Shown here: positions 21,561 to 27,483 of the stretch, in pieces
Layout of the letters: each line of letters starts with the position of its first letter
Position numbering within the stretch: position 1 is the stretch's first letter
IMG/VR virus record: IMGVR_UViG_3300025880_002570
Span: 1-27,483 of that record
Length of the DNA stretch: 27,483 bases
Source of the DNA: a virus
Reading direction: 5' to 3' (one strand)
Notes under the pieces: generated by a model
The model's input: only the letters and a program-made list of their open reading frames with translations
The model's database searches: none
Told to the model about the DNA's origin: nothing
Position numbers and translations under genes: made by a program

Positions 21561-22751
21561 CTATCCTATATAAATAAAATTTGGAACACCTTCTAATTCT
21601 CTATCTCTACTTTCTTTTTCATTTGCTCTTCTTTCTAATAAAGAGGCTCGTGAAGTTTCATCAAAATATGCTCTTAATCTTTCTAATAATGCTGTTTTTT
21701 CAGCAGTTGCTGCAGCTAATAAATCAGCTTGATTTAAAGTCATATTAGCATTAGGTATAGGGATTGTAGAATATTTTCCTCTTACATACCCTAAAATTTC
21801 TTTTACTAATGCTAAAGTATACTCAAAAATCCATTGTCTACCAATTGAATTAATTAAGGTATAATCAGGATTAGTATAGGGCATATTAGAGGCATTTGTT
21901 ACCTGCCCACATGCTGGGTCTACACTTCCGCTAGTTCTATCATTTACTTTAATATATTCAAACCACATATTTCCTACACATGAACCACTAATCATTTCAT
22001 CATCATTAGTATGAGTAAAGGGTCCAGGGATTGGAAATACTCTTAAAATATTATTGTGCATTTCAAAGCTATAATTAGATCTTCTGACCATATCATTCAT
22101 TTCAATAGCTTGAATAACTTGCATATCATAATTAAGGGGCATCATTAAATAACCCATTCCACCTCCAAAACCACCAAGTCCAGTTACTCCAGCAGCTGCT
22201 GCTCCTCCAAATCCAAAACCATCAAAAGGTGCTAGATATCTAGCTGATGCAGGGGTTGGTTCTTGATAAAATACTCTTTTTATTTCTATACTACCTGTTA
22301 TATTTTTTTCTTTTGCCCATGCTTTTAAATCATAATCTTGAACACTGGATGTTAAGGGTATACTACCTTTATACCAAGGCACATTACCACCAGTACCTGC
22401 TTCTGCTCCATACTGCTCTGACATTCTAATTACTGCTCCTAAATTAGGAGTAATAATACTTTCATTTAAAAATATAAAATCATCTATAGCAAACCCTTCT
22501 AAAGTTAACATATTATCCCTAACAAGGTAAGCATATAATTCATTTCCATATACGGTAATTGCTTCTTCAAATGCTGTAAAGAAGGAACTAGATTGTAATT
22601 CTATATCAACTAAAGGATAACCTAATCTGGTAGCACAAAATTCTGCTACTTTTACACAATCAGTTTGAAAATCTATACTATTATTGTAAAAGCCAAAAGG
22701 TACTGAATTTGGGTTCCAAATTGGGTCACCATTATATATAGGTACATTCAT
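21561..22751 (-). CDS. Neck protein / head completion protein, gp13-like
   Basis: A 396-residue protein (T4 gp13 is 309). The segment FQTDCVKVAEFCATRLGYPLVDIELQSSSFFTAFEEAITVYGNEL (about 28-72) is a conserved N-terminal block of neck-type structural proteins in marine T4-like phages. It contains a Gly-rich loop, DGFGFGGAAAAGVTGLGGFGGGMGYL (about 177-202), and a Lys/Arg/Glu-rich C-terminus (ASLLERRANEKESRDRELEG). It heads the gp13-gp14-gp15 run and has a promoter-like box 16 bp upstream and a terminator before that. It should act at the portal-neck junction. The family name is provisional, while its role as a head-tail junction protein is better supported. Confidence 0.6.
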   Translation of the reverse strand: MNVPIYNGDPIWNPNSVPFGFYNNSIDFQTDCVKVAEFCATRLGYPLVDIELQSSSFFTAFEEAITVYGNELYAYLVRDNMLTLEGFAIDDFIFLNESIITPNLGAVIRMSEQYGAEAGTGGNVPWYKGSIPLTSSVQDYDLKAWAKEKNITGSIEIKRVFYQEPTPASARYLAPFDGFGFGGAAAAGVTGLGGFGGGMGYLMMPLNYDMQVIQAIEMNDMVRRSNYSFEMHNNILRVFPIPGPFTHTNDDEMISGSCVGNMWFEYIKVNDRTSGSVDPACGQVTNASNMPYTNPDYTLINSIGRQWIFEYTLALVKEILGYVRGKYSTIPIPNANMTLNQADLLAAATAEKTALLERLRAYFDETSRASLLERRANEKESRDRELEGVPNFIYIG

Positions 22752-22767
22752 AATCTAATTAGTTTTA

Positions 22768-22777
22768 TTATAAATAT
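22768..22777 (-). promoter_or_regulatory. Recurrent promoter-like box upstream of the neck operon
   Basis: Exact copy (minus strand ATATTTATAA, followed by TAAAA), 16 bp before the gp13-like ATG and immediately after a terminator, so it most likely starts a new transcript. Confidence 0.6.
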
Positions 22778-22778
22778 G

Positions 22779-22805
22779 AAAAAAGAGGACTCAAATTGAG
22801 TCCTC
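22779..22805 (-). terminator. Intrinsic terminator after the 78-aa gene
   Basis: On the minus strand, GAGGACTCAA and TTGAGTCCTC form a perfect inverted repeat (22785-22805; a loop of a few bases in practice) followed by six T. It lies about 40 bp beyond the stop at 22847 and just ahead of the gp13-like promoter box. Confidence 0.85.
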
Positions 22806-22846
22806 CGGAATTTTATTTTAAATTAAGTGTAATTTTTAAGTACTAA

Positions 22847-23083
22847 TTATATTGATACTTTTAAAGTCCCAGCATCATTCCAAAGTTGACCTACTACTGA
22901 GGGGTCTGATGTTGGTAATGCTGCTAATGAAACTACTGATCCTTCAACTGTTAAATTAGTTGATACTGTAAGAGACCCAGTAATTGCGTGTGATCCAGTA
23001 AAATGTCTAAAGTTGTTATCTAATTCATTAATTGTTAATGCTGAATCTTTACCGTCTGATCCTGTTCTGTATGTTAATGCCAT
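22847..23083 (-). CDS. Small fibre-like structural protein
   Basis: A 78-residue protein: MALTYRTGSDGKDSALTINELDNNFRHFTGSHAITGSLTVSTNLTVEGSVVSL, then PSVVGQLWNDAGTLKVSI. The LTxxELDNNF segment and the GSLTVSTNLTVEG strand repeats recall N-terminal anchoring parts of phage tail fibres; the GQLWNDAGTLKVS end is a common tail-fibre closing motif. It has its own promoter-like box 21 bp upstream and is followed by a strong terminator, so it is a single-gene unit. It could be a minor fibre, a decoration protein or a truncated fibre remnant. Confidence 0.6.
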   Translation of the reverse strand: MALTYRTGSDGKDSALTINELDNNFRHFTGSHAITGSLTVSTNLTVEGSVVSLAALPTSDPSVVGQLWNDAGTLKVSI

Positions 23084-23104
23084 TTTTTATTAAATTTAAT
23101 TTTG

Positions 23105-23114
23105 TTATAAATAT
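23105..23114 (-). promoter_or_regulatory. Recurrent promoter-like box upstream of the 78-aa gene
   Basis: Exact copy (minus strand ATATTTATAA, followed by CAAA), 21 bp before the ATG at 23083. It touches the stop codon of the 180-aa gene. Confidence 0.5.
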
Positions 23115-23656
23115 TATGAAGATGCTACAAAATACTCTATCTGAACACTTGCTGTATCTGCTTTTGCTTTAATCGATGATAAAGTAGCAAATGAAGAAAA
23201 ATATTGAATATCAACATATCCTTCTACTACATAATCATAATAATCAGTTCCTTGAAATTGGGCATTTGAAAACACCATTGATTTTCCGGCATCTAATTTA
23301 AATAAAGATTCATCTCCTGATCCTACATTACCAGTATTAGGGTTTTGTGCTTCTGGGCTATCTTGGATTAAATATAAGGATACAAAATTAGTTGAACATA
23401 AATTTGTAAATCTCATATATTTAACTGTATCTCTTACAAAGGAACCTGCTGTTTGTTGTTCTTCAGAATCTACAAACCTTAAAATTTCAATTCCACTTCC
23501 ACTAAAGGTAGGAGCTATAGTATCAGTTCTTTTCATTATCTGATTAACATCCTTAATAACCTCGGTATTGATAGATTGCTCCATATTACCATTAGGTAAT
23601 CTTATTTCTTCTCTGATTGTTACTGATAATGAACCAGTAGGGTTACATATTGCCAT
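23114..23656 (-). CDS. Unrecognised structural-looking protein
   Basis: A 180-residue protein starting MAICNPTGSLSVTIREEIRLPNGNMEQSINTEVIKDVNQIMKRTDTI. It is rich in Ser, Thr, Val and Phe with alternating strand-like segments (SFVRDTVKYMRFTNLCSTNFVSLYLI; SMVFSNAQFQGTDYYDYVVEGYVDIQYFSSF). This suggests a beta-sandwich virion protein. The position between PhoH and the neck genes, with its own promoter-like box 12 bp upstream, is that of a structural gene expressed late. I do not recognise the family. A head decoration or fibre-head protein is possible. No signal peptide or membrane helix is visible. Confidence 0.6.
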   Translation of the reverse strand: MAICNPTGSLSVTIREEIRLPNGNMEQSINTEVIKDVNQIMKRTDTIAPTFSGSGIEILRFVDSEEQQTAGSFVRDTVKYMRFTNLCSTNFVSLYLIQDSPEAQNPNTGNVGSGDESLFKLDAGKSMVFSNAQFQGTDYYDYVVEGYVDIQYFSSFATLSSIKAKADTASVQIEYFVASS

Positions 23657-23668
23657 TAGATAATTTTA

Positions 23669-23678
23669 TTATAAATAT
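23669..23678 (-). promoter_or_regulatory. Recurrent promoter-like box upstream of the 180-aa gene
   Basis: Exact copy (minus strand ATATTTATAA, followed by TAAAA), 12 bp before the ATG at 23656, in the 26-bp gap after the PhoH gene. Confidence 0.5.
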
Positions 23679-23682
23679 GGTA

Positions 23683-24420
23683 CTAATTTTTATTATTATA
23701 ATTGTATGAACCAGAAGTAGTAATACTTACACCTTTGTCAATAGCTTCTTTATAATAGTCTAATAAATCTTCTACAATTTCATTTCTATGATTAGTATTT
23801 AAAGTAATAGCTTCTAGATTTTTAATCCTTCTAGCAGCTGAGTAGAGAAACTTAAAACCAGAATCCGATTTCTTTTTTAAATCTGTCTGATGGGCATCAC
23901 CACATATCATCATTTTACTTCTTAAACCTATTCTAGATGTAATCATTTCCATTTGTTCATGAGTAACATTTTGTGCTTCATCTACTATTATCATAGCATC
24001 TAAAAATGTTCTACCTCTCATAAATGATACTGGTACTATTTCTATTTTACCATCTTCAATAAGTTTTTCTATTTTAACTTTATCATACAATTGAAAGAAA
24101 TTTTGGTAAATAGGTTGTACCCAGGGATCCATTTTTTCTCTTAAATCACCAGGTAAAAAACCTATTTCTTCTTTTGATACCGTAGGTCTGGTGATTATAA
24201 TTTTGTCGTATTGTCTACGTAATAGTCCATCTAATGCAACATTACATGCAAGTAATGTTTTTCCACTACCTGCACCCCCTCCAAGGAGAGTAATTGTATT
24301 TTCCAGGATGTGTTTTTTAGCGTCTTTTTGTTCTTCATTAAGTTGGAGTTTGAACTTAATTGGGTTTTTAGGAATTCTTTTAGACCGAAATACTTCGTCT
24401 GTATGGTGTTTACTTGCCAT
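23683..24420 (-). CDS. phoH: PhoH-like ATPase
   Basis: A 245-residue single-domain P-loop protein. Walker A GGAGSGKT is at residues 48-55 and Walker B IIVDEAQN at 144-151. The family motifs ITRPTVSKEEIGFLPGDLREKMDPW (76-100) and GDAHQTDLKK (about 174-183) are both present. LNEEQKDAKKHI before the P-loop is the Q-motif-like start. PhoH-family ATPases are frequent in marine and T4-like phages, and some are linked to RNA metabolism; the exact phage role is not settled. The gene follows the capsid gene after a strong terminator and has an unusually long leader of about 120 bp after its promoter-like box. All key residues are intact. Confidence 0.93.
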   Translation of the reverse strand: MASKHHTDEVFRSKRIPKNPIKFKLQLNEEQKDAKKHILENTITLLGGGAGSGKTLLACNVALDGLLRRQYDKIIITRPTVSKEEIGFLPGDLREKMDPWVQPIYQNFFQLYDKVKIEKLIEDGKIEIVPVSFMRGRTFLDAMIIVDEAQNVTHEQMEMITSRIGLRSKMMICGDAHQTDLKKKSDSGFKFLYSAARRIKNLEAITLNTNHRNEIVEDLLDYYKEAIDKGVSITTSGSYNYNNKN

Positions 24421-24543
24421 AAATTCTTTAAATTAGGGATTGTGTTATCAGTGAATACAACTGTTGTAAATACGTTAAGAAACAGTAAATTATTGATATA
24501 ATTATATAATAAGATAAATATAGTTTGTGTATAACGCATTTTG
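24421..24543 (-). promoter_or_regulatory. Long leader of the PhoH gene with a small inverted repeat
   Basis: About 120 bp without a convincing gene lie between the promoter-like box at 24544 and the PhoH ATG. They contain the imperfect palindrome TACAACTGTTGTA at 24456-24468 (6-bp arms, one central base), which could be an operator. An ORF opening at 24539 overlaps PhoH out of frame and is probably not real. I see no riboswitch-like structure. Confidence 0.3.
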
Positions 24544-24553
24544 TTATAAATAT
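24544..24553 (-). promoter_or_regulatory. Recurrent promoter-like box upstream of PhoH
   Basis: Exact copy (minus strand ATATTTATAA, followed by CAAAA), immediately downstream of the capsid terminator and 124 bp before the PhoH ATG. Confidence 0.5.
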
Positions 24554-24555
24554 AA

Positions 24556-24590
24556 AAAAGAAAAAAAAACCCGGCCTAAGCCGGGTTAAT
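24556..24590 (-). terminator. Strong intrinsic terminator after the major capsid gene
   Basis: On the minus strand, CCCGGC-TTAG-GCCGGG (stem 24570-24575 with 24580-24585, extended by two A-T pairs) is followed by nine T. It lies about 30 bp after the capsid stop at 24617. Confidence 0.93.
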
Positions 24591-24616
24591 TTTATTAAGA
24601 TTTAATTAATCTTCTA

Positions 24617-26308
24617 CTATAGAAGGTCTAAACCTGATACATTGATTTTTCCATAAAATTCTGGACGAACCATTTTCTTAGCATATCTAGTTAATAGACC
24701 TTTTCTTGGTACGAACGTATCTGGATCGTATACAAGTGGAGTCATGATTAACGGAATGTAAGGAGCAAATACAGCACCACTTTCTAGGAACTGAGTACCA
24801 CGGTATCCTAATAGGATTGTGTTAGCAGTCATGTAAGGGTTTTTGTATACTTTTTGGCGGCTATTTAAAGCACCAACTTTTTGTACACCAAATGCATAGC
24901 TCATTTTAGCAGCATCACCATCTGTATCAGCAGCAAATCCTGGAATTGATTCCAAAATTGTTGCTACTTGTGGAGAAACAACCATAAAGTTAGCACCACC
25001 ACGTAGAGTTTTCTGGTGAATGATGTTACTTAATTTCTGAATTTTAGTTCCTAATGTTTGGAACCATTGTCCTTGAGAATTGTAAAATCCAAGATTAGTA
25101 TCTGTGATACCAGCACCTGTTCCTGAAAGTTGTTGGTTATTTTTAACCGACCATGTTTCAGTTCCTGCAGCAGCAGAATCAATTAACATACTTAAGATCT
25201 CTAAGTCAATTTCTAATGAAATGTACTCACTTAAGATTGAAGTTAATTCAGCTTCAGCATCTAGTGCATGATATGCATTTAAATCTTGTGCAAATTCTGG
25301 TGTCCATACAGCTTTCAGTTTTCTAGTTTTAGCAACAATTGCAGATGATTGCATCTGGATGTTGATTTCTGGAATTACTTGGTCTGGGCAACAGTTAGCT
25401 CCTGATTCATCGTTAAATGCATTTGGATGTGGGTTACCTGCTTCAAAATCACCTCTGTTATTATCAGTTGGTTGAATTTGGTAGTTTACATTTACATCAT
25501 TAACTGTAATAGCAGTATCTAAAGCATAGAAATATACTTTTCCAGCTGCTGCATCGTATTCTGTAAATTCAGATACTTGTACACCAGCTACAGATCCATC
25601 AGATCCTGTTGGTACAACACCAGTTAAAGATCCAGTAAATAATTGGAATCCTTTAACAGCTTCGAAATCAGCAAATCCTAGGTCACTAGCATCAACAGCA
25701 ACTCTTTGGTAATCACCAGCTGCAACAGATGCAGAATAATCACTGTTAAAGTTAAATTGATCCCAAGAAGCATTTGTTCTTGCAGAAGTTAATGCTAAAG
25801 ACTGAGTATTTTGGATAGAATATCCAAAACGACCTGATCCATAAAGACCACCTGTGTTAGTGTTACCGAAAGGTTCATTACCACCTTTGTCACCATATAA
25901 TGACCCACCAGCAGTAAATGGAGATTTGTTAGATCCATATTGGAAATCTAAGAAAAATACAAGTCCTGAAGGTAAATTCATTGGTTGTACTGATACAAAT
26001 TCTTGTGCAGCAATTTGTCCGAATACTTTACGTACTAATGGTAAAGCAACTCCAGCCCACTGTCCACCAACGTTTACGCTAGTTTGAGATGAAAAAGTAC
26101 CACCTGTTCCTACACCACCACTAGTTTGTGATGATTCTACTACAAGTTGTTTAGCTTGGTTTTCAAGAATAAGACCCATATTGTTTTTGTGGGCACCATT
26201 CAAACCTTCTAATAAACCTGTCTTTTCCCATTTGCTAGCTAATCTAGCCGCGTCAGACTGTAAAGACTGATATGGGTTCGCGCTTTCTAATAGAGTATTT
26301 AAGCTCAT
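24617..26308 (-). CDS. Major capsid protein, T4 gp23-like
   Basis: A 563-residue protein (T4 gp23 precursor is 521). The diagnostic segment FVSVQPMNLPSGLVFFL (104-120) matches gp23's 'VQPMNSPTG' block. ALPLVRKVFGQIAAQ precedes it as in gp23, and the C-terminus has LLGYRGTQFLESGAVFAPYIPLIMTPLVYDPDTFVPRKGLLTRYAKKMVRPEFYGKI, another conserved gp23 region. It assembles into the hexamers of the head shell. T4 processes the N-terminus with a prohead protease at [LI]xE sites; the candidate here is after E49 (ILE/N), inferred by motif only. It follows the scaffold gene by 32 bp without a promoter-like box and ends at a strong terminator. Confidence 0.94.
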   Translation of the reverse strand: MSLNTLLESANPYQSLQSDAARLASKWEKTGLLEGLNGAHKNNMGLILENQAKQLVVESSQTSGGVGTGGTFSSQTSVNVGGQWAGVALPLVRKVFGQIAAQEFVSVQPMNLPSGLVFFLDFQYGSNKSPFTAGGSLYGDKGGNEPFGNTNTGGLYGSGRFGYSIQNTQSLALTSARTNASWDQFNFNSDYSASVAAGDYQRVAVDASDLGFADFEAVKGFQLFTGSLTGVVPTGSDGSVAGVQVSEFTEYDAAAGKVYFYALDTAITVNDVNVNYQIQPTDNNRGDFEAGNPHPNAFNDESGANCCPDQVIPEINIQMQSSAIVAKTRKLKAVWTPEFAQDLNAYHALDAEAELTSILSEYISLEIDLEILSMLIDSAAAGTETWSVKNNQQLSGTGAGITDTNLGFYNSQGQWFQTLGTKIQKLSNIIHQKTLRGGANFMVVSPQVATILESIPGFAADTDGDAAKMSYAFGVQKVGALNSRQKVYKNPYMTANTILLGYRGTQFLESGAVFAPYIPLIMTPLVYDPDTFVPRKGLLTRYAKKMVRPEFYGKINVSGLDLL

Positions 26309-26340
26309 TTTTTTAGTTTTTTAAGGGTTATTTTAATAAT

Positions 26341-27432
26341 TTAAATTAATCCAGCAAGTTTACGCATACGATTGTATACATCATTGCTTTCAATAATCGG
26401 TTTTTTAGCTTCAGTTATTGTTCCAGTTGCTTTAGATGCAGCACCTTTTGGTCTTACAATAGCTTCTGTTTTTGATACTAAACCTTCGTTTAATGTTTCA
26501 AAAATAACTTTAGCTTCTTTTACTGTTGACGCTTTGTCAAATGCTTTAAGCACTTTAACTTTTTTGTCTTCAGATAAGTTTTTAGATTTAAAAACTTTGT
26601 TTGTGTAGAGTAATTTAGCGTTAAGCAAATTAACTTCGTTTAATTCAACTTTAAGAGCTTCGATTTCATCTAATGCTTCTTTAAATCTCATTTTTTCAGT
26701 TTCTTTCTCGATTTTAGTGTCATCTTTGTCACCATCTTCGTTTCCAGCACCTTTTTCTCCGTCAACTGCTTCATCAATTTCTACATCAACATCAACGTCT
26801 TCAACGTCTTCAACGTCTTCAACGTCTTCAACATCTACAATGTCTTCTTCATCTTCCATTGCTTCCTCACCTGCTTCAATTGTTCCGTCTGCTACTAAAT
26901 CTTTAATAACATCCTCAATGAATCCTTTTAAGTCATCTTCTGACATATCTTCAAGGTCAATTTCCTTGTCGTCTTTGTCTTCCATGTCTTCTTTTTCGTC
27001 TTTTTCGCCATCTAAATAGCCTTCTTCCTCAGCATCCGTACGTTCGTCCTCTTTCAAGTCCTCTTTTTCGTCCTTCATACCGTCTTTGTAGCCTTCTTCT
27101 TCAGCGTCTGTTCGAGCGTCTTCATCCAATTCAAGTTCAGCAAGTAACTCGTCAAGGTTAATTTCATCAAGCTCTTCTTTAGCTTCATCCATATCTTCTT
27201 TCTTTTCTTCTACTGTATCTTCAGAAACTTCTTCTTTAACGTCGTCTTCTTCATACTTATCGTATCCTTCGTCAACGTCTTCGTTGTCCATTTCTTCTAA
27301 TTTTGCAGAAAGCATAGATTTCAAATGTGGTGTGAATGCTTCTTCAAGAGCAAGTTTTGCGTTTGCAATAGCAGTTTCTTTAACAGCTTTAGCATCAGCG
27401 ATTGCTTCTTTTAACAAATCATTGTTTGCCAT
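26341..27432 (-). CDS. Prohead core/scaffold protein, gp22-like
   Basis: A 363-residue, extremely acidic protein located directly before the capsid gene, where T4 gp22 sits. The N-terminus (LLKEAIADAKAVKETAIANAKLALEEAFTPHLKSMLSAKLEEM) is a helix typical of gp22-like scaffolds. Residues about 50-240 are dominated by Asp/Glu/Lys, with a 24-residue duplication (ARTDAEEEGYKDG then ERTDAEEEGYLDG, starting at 106 and 130) and a VED run at about 198-217. The C-terminal third (KMRFKEALDEIEALKVELNEVNLLNAKLLYTNKVF) is a coiled coil followed by a segment ending YNRMRKLAGLI. It should fill the procapsid and be digested at maturation. The start is the ATG at 27432; no box is seen in the 51 bp left in the window. 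Confidence 0.82.
   Translation of the reverse strand: MANNDLLKEAIADAKAVKETAIANAKLALEEAFTPHLKSMLSAKLEEMDNEDVDEGYDKYEEDDVKEEVSEDTVEEKKEDMDEAKEELDEINLDELLAELELDEDARTDAEEEGYKDGMKDEKEDLKEDERTDAEEEGYLDGEKDEKEDMEDKDDKEIDLEDMSEDDLKGFIEDVIKDLVADGTIEAGEEAMEDEEDIVDVEDVEDVEDVEDVDVDVEIDEAVDGEKGAGNEDGDKDDTKIEKETEKMRFKEALDEIEALKVELNEVNLLNAKLLYTNKVFKSKNLSEDKKVKVLKAFDKASTVKEAKVIFETLNEGLVSKTEAIVRPKGAASKATGTITEAKKPIIESNDVYNRMRKLAGLI
26782..26841 (-). repeat. 9-bp tandem repeat encoding a VED run in the scaffold
   Basis: On the + strand a tcttcaacg unit repeats with little change, encoding VEDVEDVEDVED and then VDVDV. It is a slippage-prone acidic tract in a protein that will be degraded. Confidence 0.7.
26977..27126 (-). 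repeat. 24-residue duplication in the scaffold
   Basis: Two neighbouring copies of xxRTDAEEEGYxDGxKDEKEDxxx (starting near residues 105 and 129), each rich in Glu/Asp/Lys. Codon-level divergence is visible, so the duplication is not recent. Confidence 0.7.
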
Positions 27433-27456
27433 AATCTCAAAATTTTTTTTGTGAAA

Positions 27457-27476
27457 TACGATTATTAAGAATCGTA
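27457..27476. other. Short inverted repeat upstream of the scaffold gene
   Basis: TACGATT (27457-27463) and AATCGTA (27470-27476) pair as a 7-bp stem with a 6-nt loop. There is no clear T-run after it on the minus strand, so a terminator is doubtful. It may be the end of an upstream unit or an operator, and the window stops 7 bp later. Confidence 0.3.
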
Positions 27477-27483
27477 ATAGGGA

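Noticed and set aside
24231-24539. 102-aa frame starting just after the box upstream of PhoH
   Set aside because: It overlaps the first 190 bp of the intact PhoH gene out of frame and has no recognisable domain. Long-leader explanation preferred.
26717-27019. + strand Ser-rich frame opposite the scaffold gene
   Set aside because: It is the antisense of Glu/Asp codons (GAA/GAC read back as TTC/GTC and in other frames TCT/TCG). The scaffold frame is supported by position and coiled coils.

Overview
This window is a virion-structure region of a large, AT-rich, T4-like (contractile-tailed) phage genome. Every convincing gene lies on the minus strand, so transcription runs from high to low coordinates. 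Hallmark proteins are a gp22-like scaffold, a gp23-like major capsid protein, gp13/gp14/gp15-like neck and tail-completion proteins, a gp18-like tail sheath and a gp19-like tail tube. I see no integrase, transposase, tRNA or CRISPR array. Start codons lack a recognisable Shine-Dalgarno sequence and have A-rich leaders. That is typical of Bacteroidota and their phages, so a Bacteroidota host is my best guess; it is inference only, and the window could equally be metagenomic.

Layout in the direction of transcription. (1) 27432-24617: acidic scaffold and major capsid gene, ended by a strong intrinsic terminator. (2) 24420-22847: PhoH-like ATPase and two small structural-looking proteins, again ended by a terminator. 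(3) 22751-20044: tightly packed gp13-, gp14- and gp15-like genes. (4) 20039-12956: a fibre locus with a 125-aa fibre-like protein, a 409-aa collagen-like protein, two small unknown genes and a 1636-aa collagen-like fibre. The large fibre has four Ser/Thr-rich Gly-X-Y blocks, a Cys-rich solenoid and a C-terminal S74 chaperone domain. (5) 12933-3271: a cassette of sugar and modification enzymes: a GT4-like glycosyltransferase, a GT25 enzyme fused to a decayed methyltransferase, a phytanoyl-CoA-dioxygenase-like enzyme, a methyltransferase, a GT9-like enzyme, a 1247-aa four-domain enzyme and another putative glycosyltransferase. A small tail-associated gene interrupts it. (6) 3238-40: a small coiled-coil protein, the tail sheath with an inserted repeat domain, and the tail tube. 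In T4, gp16 and gp17 (terminase) sit between gp15 and gp18; here the fibre and glycosylation cassette occupies that interval.

The main candidate for an undescribed system is the coupling of regions 4 and 5. A huge, almost proline-free Gly-Ser/Thr-Ser collagen-like fibre is followed at once by enzyme types that in other systems modify repetitive Ser-rich or collagen-like proteins. These are a GT25-family transferase, a 2-oxoglutarate/Fe dioxygenase fold, and a domain closely resembling the autotransporter protein O-heptosyltransferases (TibC/BAHT), with its four-cysteine metal finger. I propose that the phage carries its own virion-fibre glycosylation pathway. The main alternative is that these enzymes alter the host surface.

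A second recurring signal is a 10-bp box found at 11 sites. On the minus strand it reads ATATTTATAA, usually followed by T/C and AAA. Ten copies lie 12-63 bp upstream of a gene start and one lies 124 bp upstream of the PhoH gene. It is probably the phage promoter set; curiously, the exact T4 late-promoter octamer TATAAATA is present in it only on the opposite strand.
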